Part shown: positions 1 to 7,112 of the stretch, one piece after another
Numbering within the stretch: position 1 is the stretch's first letter
How the letters are laid out: each line of letters starts with the position of its first letter
Source of the DNA: Poriferisodalis sp965208925
Lineage (GTDB): Bacteria; Actinomycetota; Acidimicrobiia; Acidimicrobiales; Poriferisodalaceae
NCBI RefSeq assembly: GCF_965208925.1
Contig: NZ_OZ242364.1
Span: 434,001 to 498,000, forward strand
Reading direction: 5' to 3'
DNA: 64,000 bases
Position numbers and translations under genes: made by a program
The notes under the pieces: generated by a model
What the model saw: the letters and a program-made list of their open reading frames with translations, nothing else
Told to the model about the DNA's origin: nothing
Database searches by the model: none

Positions 1-390
1 CAGCACGAGACCTACCGGCCGTGGCTGTCGAAGGCGCTCGGCGGACCGGAGCCATTCGGCGCAGCGGACGTCGTTCTCACCGGCTTCATACGGGTGGTGA
101 CCAACCGGAGGATCTTTGCCAACCCCTCGCCGATCCAAGCAGCGCTGTCCTTCGTCGACCGGGTGCGCTCAGCGCCTGCAGCCCGCGCCGTGCTGGCAAC
201 CGACGCGACATGGCGCGAGTTCGCGAGATTCGCCGAATCCGATTCCCGCATTGCCGGCAACCTGGTGCCCGACGCGTGGCTCGCCGCGCTGGCGGTCTCA
301 GTCGGCGCCCGGCTCGCGACCGCCGATGCCGGCTTCGCCCGATTCGAGGGCCTGCGATGGTTCGATCCCCAACGAAGCGCCACCGCATAG
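1..390 (+). CDS. VapC-like PIN-domain ribonuclease toxin, 5' end outside window
   Basis: The reading frame is open from base 1 to the stop at 388-390, giving 129 residues without a start. The stretch VVLTGFIRVVTNRRIF followed by NLVPDAWLAALAVSVG and LATADAGFARFEGLRW is the characteristic second half of small VapC-type PIN-domain proteins: the conserved Asp of PDAW and the final Asp in TADAGF belong to the metal site. The N-terminal catalytic Asp lies outside the window. VapC proteins are RNases normally neutralised by an antitoxin encoded just upstream, which would also be outside. An internal ATG at 94 could be mistaken for the start, but it would discard the first half of the fold. The family call is fairly firm. 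Whether the toxin is active cannot be judged. Confidence 0.8.
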   Translation, partial: QHETYRPWLSKALGGPEPFGAADVVLTGFIRVVTNRRIFANPSPIQAALSFVDRVRSAPAARAVLATDATWREFARFAESDSRIAGNLVPDAWLAALAVSVGARLATADAGFARFEGLRWFDPQRSATA

Positions 391-433
391 ACCGCGACAT
401 CGCACCGCAGTAGAGCTGTTCGCCTCGGCGATC

Positions 434-565
434 ATGGAAGCCGGCGACGAGTTCCTGAACGACCCGATGGGCACGCCGTTCATCCCGAACTGGTCGAGGG
501 GGCAAAGCGCCGTGCCCGACATCCTCGGCCAGCTCTGCGACGCCGTCGAACTCGACAACGCCTGA
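434..565 (+). pseudogene. short coding-like fragment of unknown protein
   Basis: A short frame of 43 residues follows the VapC gene, with very GC-rich third codon positions and an acidic tail ending LCDAVELDNA. The open frame continues upstream of 434 into VapC in another phase, so the ATG is arbitrary. No family is recognised. It sits directly before the displaced GH13 3' end and could be the tail of a gene broken by the same rearrangement, or a real small protein. Ribosome-binding support is poor. Confidence 0.3.
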
Positions 566-578
566 CCTCGCCGGTCGC

Positions 579-633
579 GCAGTCCGGGCTCCCGGCGCTC
601 GGCCTCTAGGCACAGCCACATCGTCTGGCCTCA
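579..633 (-). pseudogene. displaced 3'-end fragment of the GH13 phosphorylase gene
   Basis: Bases 579-627 match 3228-3276, the last codons of the GH13 gene, at 42 of 49 positions in the same orientation. Read on the minus strand both give QTMWLCLE-ERREP-L. Five of the seven differences are synonymous codon changes, so the two copies diverged as coding sequence before this one lost its gene. The copy is separated from the intact gene by the recombinase-bearing element, as expected for an integration that split or replaced a gene's 3' end. Confidence 0.6.
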
Positions 634-837
634 TTGCGCCTCTTCGCGCGCCCTGACTCAGCGAACCATCTCCACGCGGCTCAGTCGATCTAGCTGAGCA
701 CATCCGACGAGTGATGCCGACGGCGACCTGCCGTCGCGGAGACCGGTTCACGAACCGCCGCTAATGGCATCTACCGGCAGCTATCCCAGCGCGCTTTGCC
801 AGTCGATCTCACACAGCCATTGTGGAAGGAGTGCCTG

Positions 838-1314
838 ATGAAGGCTCTAGTCAAGATCGCCGCCCTAGTCGTCGTCGCCGCGTTGACGGTCGGCGTAGCT
901 GCTGCCCCGGCCGCCGCAGAACCGGATATGCGGCAAATCGCGGAGCGGCTGCTTGAGGAACAGTCGAACCAAGCGGAACAGCCGAATCAGGCGGAAGAGT
1001 CGAGCCAGAGGGGCAAGCGCTGCGTCGCTGGCACCGCCCCTGCGGGCAACACGCCGCCCGACACATGTTCAAGTCCGTACGACCCTCCACCCGAGTTGCC
1101 CCCAACCTGTTCATGGAAACTGATCGAAGTGGTGTCGTTCATCGTCCGCATGATCAAACGCCCGATCTACACAACCGTGCAGGCAATGCTGCCGGGCACC
1201 AACATTCCCGACCCAAACGCCTCGCCCGTGCAAGTCATAACGGGTTACTATTGGGAGCCAGTGAAGGAACGCGTCGTGAGTGCAGCGCATGACTACTGGT
1301 GCCGCAATTCATGA
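838..1314 (+). CDS. small secreted protein, unknown function
   Basis: This encodes 158 residues. The start at 838 is preceded by AAGGAG at 826-831; a longer frame from 796 has no such site. Residues 1-27 form a typical signal peptide (basic MKALVK, hydrophobic core, AAAPAAA before a likely cleavage site). The mature part starts with a Gln/Glu/Asn-rich stretch (QSNQAEQPNQAEESSQ), then a proline-rich segment with Cys residues, a semi-hydrophobic helix around VVSFIVRMI, and ends with a Cys close to the C-terminus. Four Cys in an exported protein suggest disulfides. It is the first gene of a tight four-gene cluster (stop overlaps the next start as ATGA) inside the recombinase-bearing element. No family is recognised. 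Confidence 0.72.
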   Translation: MKALVKIAALVVVAALTVGVAAAPAAAEPDMRQIAERLLEEQSNQAEQPNQAEESSQRGKRCVAGTAPAGNTPPDTCSSPYDPPPELPPTCSWKLIEVVSFIVRMIKRPIYTTVQAMLPGTNIPDPNASPVQVITGYYWEPVKERVVSAAHDYWCRNS

Positions 1315-1478
1315 GGCGGCCCCGCGCCACTGCGCGCAATGTATCTGATGTCGCGGCCTGGGCATCGATCCCGTTCTGGCTGATGCGTGGAGCGTGGAGA
1401 TGGGTTGCTGAGAAACGCTCTCATCGCCGGCTCGCCCGTGAAGCCGCAGAACGCGGCCCGTTCGATATTGAAGCTTGA
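1311..1478 (+). CDS. small basic protein, unknown function
   Basis: A 55-residue frame begins with ATGA at 1311, overlapping the stop of the secreted-protein gene, and ends three bases before the next ATG. The protein is Arg-rich with an aromatic, possibly membrane-interacting stretch (VAAWASIPFWLMRGAWRWV), followed by a charged helix and the tail ERGPFDIEA. Translational coupling to both neighbours is the main support, since the sequence is too short for homology. It could act with the adjacent secreted and membrane proteins. No function can be assigned. Confidence 0.55.
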   Translation: MRRPRATARNVSDVAAWASIPFWLMRGAWRWVAEKRSHRRLAREAAERGPFDIEA

Positions 1479-1481
1479 GCT

Positions 1482-1730
1482 ATGCAGTCCTCTCCTTGGG
1501 AGACGAGACACGCGATCACCGGTGAACGGCTGCGTTCCTACTTCACGACTCCTTGGCGTCAGTTGGAACTACGCGTCACCGCGTTGCTCGTGGTCTCGAC
1601 GCTGCTGGTGCGCACGCACTCCGTCTGGTGGGTGCTCATGACCGCTGCGTTCGTCACAGCCGAAGTGTTCTGGTTCCGACACCGTCGCCGCACCCAGCGA
1701 CATCCCGTTGGCTCGAAGACAAGTCTGTAG
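1482..1730 (+). CDS. small two-helix membrane protein, unknown function
   Basis: An 82-residue protein starts three bases after the preceding stop. It has two adjacent hydrophobic segments (about residues 30-43, LRVTALLVVSTLLV, and 46-63, HSVWWVLMTAAFVTAEVFWF) separated by a short polar turn, and ends with an Arg/His-rich cytoplasmic-type tail (RHRRRTQRH). The N-terminus is soluble. This resembles small helical-hairpin membrane proteins, but no named family is recognised. Its place in a run of four closely packed genes argues that it is real. Confidence 0.6.
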   Translation: MQSSPWETRHAITGERLRSYFTTPWRQLELRVTALLVVSTLLVRTHSVWWVLMTAAFVTAEVFWFRHRRRTQRHPVGSKTSL

Positions 1731-1748
1731 AAAAGTGACCAATCAGCG

Positions 1749-2018
1749 ATGTGGTCTTCACCCCATGATGTGACGAAGCCCGACCAACGTCCCATTGCGG
1801 AGCGCGTGGTGCCTCACGGTGGCTGGCTGCTAGTCGGCAACGTGATTGCCTTCGCGTTCGTGGGGGTCTCCGTCCGCACGGTTGGCACGGACTGGTCGAG
1901 TGGAACACGCGCTCTTGCGTTCGCCGCTCTGGCGCTGGTGTTTTCGTCGCTTTGGCTGACATGGCGGCGCTCGGTTCGGCGGGCCGCAGCCCGGACCGGA
2001 GAGCCTTCGCCTGTGTAG
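1749..2018 (+). CDS. small two-helix membrane protein, unknown function
   Basis: This encodes 89 residues with two predicted membrane spans (about residues 24-43, GGWLLVGNVIAFAFVGVSV, and 54-72, ALAFAALALVFSSLWLTW) and a basic tail RRSVRRAAARTGEP. It follows the previous gene by 18 bp and has the same architecture, so the two may be ancient duplicates or partners. It is the last gene of the small-protein cluster and converges on the recombinase gene, with only 36 bp between their ends. No family is recognised. Confidence 0.6.
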   Translation: MWSSPHDVTKPDQRPIAERVVPHGGWLLVGNVIAFAFVGVSVRTVGTDWSSGTRALAFAALALVFSSLWLTWRRSVRRAAARTGEPSPV

Positions 2019-2054
2019 TTCGTAGGCACAGCAGCGATGGCTACGCCTCGCGCT

Positions 2055-3026
2055 TCAAACGGCGGTGTAGCGCAGTCTGGCGACGGCGCCTCGTGCCACG
2101 ATCTCGTTGCGCGCATAGTGCGCTGGCATCGAGGGGCTAGCCCAGCGTCCTGCCTGCTGTGTTTCGACCAGCGACGCACCGGCGCGTACGAGCGACATCG
2201 CGCTGCCGATGCGCAGGCTGTGACCAGACGCCCCCTCGATGCCGACAGCTGCAGCAGCGCTGCGAACTATCTCTCGAATGCTGCGAGGTGACAGCGGCTG
2301 TGCCGATACGTGCTGTCCTCGGAGAATGCGCCGGAACAGCGGGCCGCTGGTCATGTCGGCCCCAGCCAGACCGGCAGCTTCCTTCCAGGCATCGATGCGG
2401 CGGGTCGTCGGGCCGCCGAGGTACAAGGTGGCTCCGTCACCATTTTGATCGGTCTTGCTGCGCCGGACGGTCAGTGTCGAGGCGCCGTCGCTGCGGGGCT
2501 CGACGTCGCCCACCTGAAGCGCAGCGACCTCGCTCACGCGCAGCAGGGCGTCGCTCATCGTGGCGATGATTGCGGCGCTGCGCAGCCCGCTGAGATCACC
2601 GGCGGAGGCGACCGCCGAAGCTGCAGCATCCGCTTGATCCCAGTCGACAGCGGCGACCTGCCGGGATGGCGACGTTGCACGCCGATGCGCCCTCAGGACG
2701 ACGTCGCACGAAGATCCAACAGGATCGGGTCGGCCGGCGAGACGAGCGCCGAACCGCACCGCGGCGACGATCTGGCCCAGCTTCGCTCGCCCTGCTCCGC
2801 CTACAGCCAACTCGGACAGTGCCTCGCTGAGACCCTCGTCGTCCATCGGCCTCCCTGCGAGCTGCTCGGTCACCTGCCGCAGTGCCCGGCCGTAGGCCCG
2901 ACGCGTTTCGCCGCTAATAGCAAGTTCGGCGGCGGCGGCACCGGCGGCAGAGAGCATCCCACCATGCGACCCTTCGAGGATCGCCAACGCACCGGAAGTC
3001 GGCGCGATGGCCGACACACCGCTCAT
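2055..3026 (-). CDS. Cre-like tyrosine recombinase
   Basis: A site-specific DNA recombinase of 323 residues. Catalytic residues are visible: Arg163 (LLRVSE), Lys191 (RRSKTD), His269 and Arg272 (GHSLRIG), Trp295 (GRWASP) and the nucleophile Tyr304 (AHYAR). The spacings R-K 28, H-R 3, R-W 23, W-Y 9 and Y-to-end 19 equal those of P1 Cre (R173, K201, H289, R292, W315, Y324, 343 residues). Start 3026 is chosen because AGGAG lies five bases upstream on the minus strand; the longer frame to 3326 only reads the antisense of the GH13 gene. A lox-like inverted repeat lies 16 bp upstream of the start. Its job is probably integration, excision or resolution of the small element. Confidence 0.9.
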   Translation of the reverse strand: MSGVSAIAPTSGALAILEGSHGGMLSAAGAAAAELAISGETRRAYGRALRQVTEQLAGRPMDDEGLSEALSELAVGGAGRAKLGQIVAAVRFGARLAGRPDPVGSSCDVVLRAHRRATSPSRQVAAVDWDQADAAASAVASAGDLSGLRSAAIIATMSDALLRVSEVAALQVGDVEPRSDGASTLTVRRSKTDQNGDGATLYLGGPTTRRIDAWKEAAGLAGADMTSGPLFRRILRGQHVSAQPLSPRSIREIVRSAAAAVGIEGASGHSLRIGSAMSLVRAGASLVETQQAGRWASPSMPAHYARNEIVARGAVARLRYTAV

Positions 3027-3041
3027 CCGATCTCCTAAGAC

Positions 3042-3085
3042 GGAGTATAACTTCCGGTAGATGCCATTACCGGAAATATAACTCC
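3042..3085. repeat. lox-like 13-8-13 inverted repeat, candidate recombination site
   Basis: Arms ATAACTTCCGGTA (3047-3059) and TACCGGAAATATA (3068-3080) flank an 8-bp spacer GATGCCAT. The symmetry extends 5 bp further on each side (GGAGT and ACTCC), so 14 of 18 arm positions pair. The left arm matches the loxP arm ATAACTTCGTATA at 10 of 13 positions, and the 13-8-13 geometry is that of lox sites. It is AT-rich in a GC-rich genome and sits just upstream of the recombinase start. It could instead, or also, be an operator for that gene. A perfect 12-bp palindrome CATACATGTATG follows at 3089-3100. Confidence 0.65.
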
Positions 3086-3207
3086 CTACATACATGTATG
3101 CAAGTGGATCCGAATCCTCATGCATCTGCGGCACCAGGCGCGCTAAGGGGGCTCTCGGGATCGCGGCGGCCACAGGCGGTTTGGGCGAGAGGATCGTCGC
3201 GATGCCG

Positions 3208-5100
3208 CTACGCAGATGTTCTGTGTGGCAGTGCGGGTTCGCGGCGCTCGGATTCCAGGCAGAGCCACATCGTCTGCCCCGCCGCCAGGTCCATGCGGTC
3301 GGTCGGACCGTGCAGTGCACCGTCAAGCAGGTCCACGCAGCCGATCTGGGCGAATTGCGTGCCTGCGCTGCCCTCGGGGCAGAGCGACGACAGCACCTCG
3401 AGATCGACGGTGAGATGGGTATGGCTGACGTTGGTCACCGACACCACCGTCTGGCCCCACTCAGCACTGCCTCGTACCACGCCCAGTGCCTGCGTACCTA
3501 GGTCCAGCGCGACCTGCGGGCTGTCGGGATGGAATGCGGGCTGCGCACGACGGATGAGCATGCGGTGGACGAGCTCGACCAGGGTTCTGCGCCTGATCCC
3601 GTCCTGCGCGCCGAGCAGGTCCACCGCCTCGTCCAAGGTGACCTTGCGTCGGTTGATGGTGCGCTTGTTCTGCTCGACCGGCGGCAAGCCGTGCTCGGTG
3701 ACGATGCGGGGCGGCTCGCTGATCGGCGTCCAGTAACTGGGGGTGCCCAGCAGTGCATGCACATACAGCGCGGGGACGCCGGCGAGGCTCAGCATGACGG
3801 TGTGCGCGGCAAGGAACTGCGCCACGCCCAACGGATCGCCGTCACCGGCGAAGAGGTCCCACAGCGAGACGTTCAGCTCGTACGCCTTGGGGCCCGCAGG
3901 CGTGTCGAACTCTGAGTGCGTGCCGCCGGCACTGTGCGCCGCGGCGGTGAGCCGGCTGATCTCGGCCCCGCTCAGCAGCCCCTCCACCGGGCGAAGCCCG
4001 ATGCCGTCGTGGCTGGCGATGAAGTTGAAGAACGACGTTCCCGCAGGAGGCGTCTCCAACTGCGCCAGCCACTGCTGCATCGCCGCCGATGAGCCCGACA
4101 GCATCGTGTGGGCAACGAGCGGCGGCAAGCTGAAGTTGTAGACGAGGTGGGCTTCGTCGCCGTCGCCCCAATAGGCCACGTTCTGGTCATGGGGCACGTT
4201 GGTCTCGGTGATGATGACCGAGTCGGGACAGCGTGCGTCCAGCAGCGTCCGCAGCAGCTTCACGAACTCGTGTGTCTGCGGCAGGTTCACGCACGACGTG
4301 CCGAGCTCCTTCCACAGGTAGGCGATGGCGTCCAGCCGGAACCACCGCACCCCCGCGTCGACCAGGCGGGCCACGGTGCGCAGCAGGTCCAGCAGCACCT
4401 CGGGCTCGGCGAAGTCCAGATCGATCTGGTCGTAGCTGAAGGTGCACCACAGCAGCCGTGGGCCTTCGGGCGTTTCGACCTCGCGCAGCAGCGGCGTCGT
4501 GCGGGGGCGCACCACGCTCGACAGGTCGTCGGAGGGCTCGGCGGTGAGCAGGTATCGGCTGCCCGGTTCTTCCCCGCTGCAGAACTGCTCCATCCACGGA
4601 TGATCGGCGCTGACGTGGTTCACGACGAGGTCGGCCATGACCGTGTAGGTCTCGCTGAGGTCGACGATGTCGTCCCAGCTGCCGAGCCGTGCGTCCACCG
4701 CACGGTGGTCGGTGATGGCGAAGCCCCCGTCGGAACTCGCCGGGTAGAAGGGCAGCACATGCACGACCGACACCACATCGCCGGTCAGGTCGTCGAGCAG
4801 CTCATGCATGGTTTGCATCGGCACCTTGCCGGCCTCGGTGATCGAGTCGGCGTAGGTAATCACCGCCACGTCGTGCTCATCCCACCGCGGGCCGCCCGCT
4901 GCAACGGCCTCAGTGCCGTCGAGCCCGAGCGTGGAGAGCACGTCGTCGACGAGGCCATCGCCGCTCAACGCCGGGTAGATGAACTGGAGGTGCTGCTCGA
5001 CCCGGCTGCGGAGATCCCCCTCGGTCACGACGTGCGGACCCCCATCGCCAGACCTGTTCTCGAGTGCGGCACCGTACTCAGCGAGATTAGTGACGCTCAT
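3208..5100 (-). CDS. GH13_18-type sugar phosphorylase (sucrose/glucosylglycerate phosphorylase-like)
   Basis: A 630-residue alpha-amylase-superfamily enzyme predicted to split a glucoside with phosphate, releasing alpha-glucose 1-phosphate. The conserved regions are visible in order: MADLVVNHVS, WFRLDAIAYLWKE (nucleophile Asp), ITETNVPHD (acid/base Glu) and FIASHDGIGLRP. The patterns GTSCVNLPQTH and YWGDGDEAHLVYNFSLPPL resemble glucosylglycerate-type phosphorylases more than classical sucrose phosphorylase, but substrate cannot be fixed by reading. ATG at 5100 is used; the longer frame to 5145 would run into the divergent amine oxidase start. Its final codons are duplicated at 579-633. The gene probably feeds glucose from a compatible-solute glucoside into glycolysis. 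Confidence 0.85.
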   Translation of the reverse strand: MSVTNLAEYGAALENRSGDGGPHVVTEGDLRSRVEQHLQFIYPALSGDGLVDDVLSTLGLDGTEAVAAGGPRWDEHDVAVITYADSITEAGKVPMQTMHELLDDLTGDVVSVVHVLPFYPASSDGGFAITDHRAVDARLGSWDDIVDLSETYTVMADLVVNHVSADHPWMEQFCSGEEPGSRYLLTAEPSDDLSSVVRPRTTPLLREVETPEGPRLLWCTFSYDQIDLDFAEPEVLLDLLRTVARLVDAGVRWFRLDAIAYLWKELGTSCVNLPQTHEFVKLLRTLLDARCPDSVIITETNVPHDQNVAYWGDGDEAHLVYNFSLPPLVAHTMLSGSSAAMQQWLAQLETPPAGTSFFNFIASHDGIGLRPVEGLLSGAEISRLTAAAHSAGGTHSEFDTPAGPKAYELNVSLWDLFAGDGDPLGVAQFLAAHTVMLSLAGVPALYVHALLGTPSYWTPISEPPRIVTEHGLPPVEQNKRTINRRKVTLDEAVDLLGAQDGIRRRTLVELVHRMLIRRAQPAFHPDSPQVALDLGTQALGVVRGSAEWGQTVVSVTNVSHTHLTVDLEVLSSLCPEGSAGTQFAQIGCVDLLDGALHGPTDRMDLAAGQTMWLCLESERREPALPHRTSA

Positions 5101-5143
5101 CGTCCCGGCTGCGTATCTGCAGCCGACCGCGTAGCGTGAACAC

Positions 5144-7087
5144 ATGGCCGAAACCCTGCTGGAAACACCCGTCGAGGGGGCCGACGCTCCCCCGGTTCAC
5201 CCGCTGTCGATGATGACCGAAGCGGAGGCCCACGCCGCCATCGAGGTGCTGCGCCGCAGCGGACGCATCGGCGACGGCGCCCGCTTCCACGGCTTCTGCA
5301 TCGCCGAGCCGCCGAAGGCCGAAGTCGCCGCCTGGACGCCCGGCACCGATACCGACCGCCGTTTTGAGGTGGTGATTCACGAGAACGGCGAGGTGCACAT
5401 CGCCGTGGTGTCGGTGACACGCGGCGAGGTGGACTCGTGGACTCACCATCCCGGCGTGGTACCCCGCGTCGGCATGGCGGAACTGTTCGCCGTGATGGAC
5501 GCCTGCCGGAAAGACCCGGGCTTCGCGGCCGCGCTGGCCAAGCGCGGCATCACCGACCCATCGCAGGTGCAGATTGACCCGTGGCCCACCGGCGATTACG
5601 ACTTCGACTTCGAGATCGGCCGGCGCGTGCAGCGCTGCATTGCCTTCTGGCGCCCGAATCCCACCGACAATGGCTACGCATACCCGCTCGACGGGCTGAT
5701 GGTGCACATCGACGTGGACACGCTCGAAGTGCTGCGCGTCACCGACTTCGACCAGTGGCCGGTGGCGTCTGAGCGCGGCAACTACGACGTCGACGCGGTC
5801 ACCGAGGACTTCGGCCCGATGCGGACTGACCTGCGTCCCATCGAGATCACCCAGCCCGAGGGCACCAGCTTCACCCTGGACGACAATGAGCTGTGCTGGC
5901 AGAAGTGGTCGATGCGCGTGGTCATGGACGACACCGAGGGCTTGGTGCTGCACCGGATCGCCTATGACGACGGCGGCCGGGTGCGGCCCATCATCGACCG
6001 GGCATCGCTGGCCGAGATGGTGGTGCCCTACGGCGACACCCGCCCGTCGCAGACGTTCAAGCACGCGCTCGACTCGGGCGAGTTCGGCCTGGGTCTGATG
6101 AACAACTCGCTGCAATTGGGCTGCGACTGTCTGGGCGAGATCGCTTACCTCGACTCGACGCAGGTCTTCGACGACGGATCGGTCGTCACGACGCCCAACG
6201 CCATCTGCATCCACGAGGAGGACTTCGGCATCGGCTGGAAGCACTTCGACTGGCACGCCGACACCACCGAAGTGCGCCGCTCCCGCCGCTTGGTCGTGAG
6301 CGCCATCCACACCGTCGGGAACTACGAGTACGGCTTCTTCTGGTACTTCTACCTGGACGGCACGATCCGCTACGAGGTGAAGCTGACCGGCATCCTGACC
6401 ACCCGGTCGCACCGGGACGGCGACGACCTGACGTTCGCCCGCCAGGTGGCGCCGCACGTGTCGGCCCCGATCCACCAGCACATCTTCTGCGTGCGGCTGG
6501 ACATGGCCGTCGACGGCAACGCCAACAGCGTCGTGGAGGTGAACACCGAAGCGCTGCCGCCGGGGCCGGACAACCCGTACGGCACTGCGTTCGCCGCCCG
6601 TGAAACGGTGCTGGAGAGCGAGTTGGCGGCCCGGCGCAACACCAACTCGGCATCCAGCCGGTACTGGAAGATCCAGAGCGCAGACCACATCAACCGGCTC
6701 GGGCATCCGACGGCGTACCGGCTGCTGCCGCCGCCGACGGCCACGATGTTCGCGGCGCACGACAGCCCGCATTCCGAGCGTGCCACCTTCGCCCGCCACA
6801 ACCTGTGGGTGTCGCCGACCCGGCCTGACGAGCGGTACGGCGCCGGCCGTTTCCCGACCCAGCGCAACGCCGGCGACGGTCTGGAGCGCTACACGGCGGG
6901 CGACCGGCCGGTGGTCGACACCGACATCACCGTGTGGCACACGTTCGGCATCACCCACGACGCCCGGCCCGAGGACTTCCCCGTGATGCCCACCGAGTAC
7001 GCCGGCTTCGGGCTGGTGCCCGACGGCTTCTTCGACCGCAACCCGATGCTGGACGTGCCGCCCTCGCCCAACGGCCACTGCGCCTGA
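5144..7087 (+). CDS. copper-containing primary amine oxidase
   Basis: A 647-residue enzyme oxidising primary amines to aldehydes with release of ammonia and hydrogen peroxide. The topaquinone site is TVGNYEYG, with the Tyr to be modified at residue 394. Copper ligands are the His-X-His of PIHQHIFCVRLD and a third His in WHTFGITHDARPEDFPVMP. Length and motif order match bacterial and eukaryotic CAOs. No signal peptide is seen, so it is probably cytoplasmic. It is divergent from the phosphorylase gene with 43 bp between starts, leaving room only for a short shared promoter, and it is followed after 25 bp by a flavoprotein gene that may be co-transcribed. Confidence 0.95.
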   Translation: MAETLLETPVEGADAPPVHPLSMMTEAEAHAAIEVLRRSGRIGDGARFHGFCIAEPPKAEVAAWTPGTDTDRRFEVVIHENGEVHIAVVSVTRGEVDSWTHHPGVVPRVGMAELFAVMDACRKDPGFAAALAKRGITDPSQVQIDPWPTGDYDFDFEIGRRVQRCIAFWRPNPTDNGYAYPLDGLMVHIDVDTLEVLRVTDFDQWPVASERGNYDVDAVTEDFGPMRTDLRPIEITQPEGTSFTLDDNELCWQKWSMRVVMDDTEGLVLHRIAYDDGGRVRPIIDRASLAEMVVPYGDTRPSQTFKHALDSGEFGLGLMNNSLQLGCDCLGEIAYLDSTQVFDDGSVVTTPNAICIHEEDFGIGWKHFDWHADTTEVRRSRRLVVSAIHTVGNYEYGFFWYFYLDGTIRYEVKLTGILTTRSHRDGDDLTFARQVAPHVSAPIHQHIFCVRLDMAVDGNANSVVEVNTEALPPGPDNPYGTAFAARETVLESELAARRNTNSASSRYWKIQSADHINRLGHPTAYRLLPPPTATMFAAHDSPHSERATFARHNLWVSPTRPDERYGAGRFPTQRNAGDGLERYTAGDRPVVDTDITVWHTFGITHDARPEDFPVMPTEYAGFGLVPDGFFDRNPMLDVPPSPNGHCA

Positions 7088-7112
7088 GATCGCAGCCGCC
7101 TACTGTGGCCGC

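Noticed and set aside
3094..3101. ATGTATGC identical to the loxP spacer
   Set aside because: Flanking bases are not lox arms; the 8-mer lies outside the 13-8-13 repeat. It is treated as coincidence within a palindrome.
3027..3326. 100-residue N-terminal extension of the recombinase
   Set aside because: It reads antisense of the GH13 3' end and crosses the lox-like site. A good ribosome-binding site supports the start at 3026.
5087..7078. 663-residue minus-strand frame opposite the amine oxidase
   Set aside because: His/Val/Arg-rich antisense of a gene with clear catalytic motifs; it is a GC-driven shadow frame. The same holds for the 890-residue frame opposite pyc.
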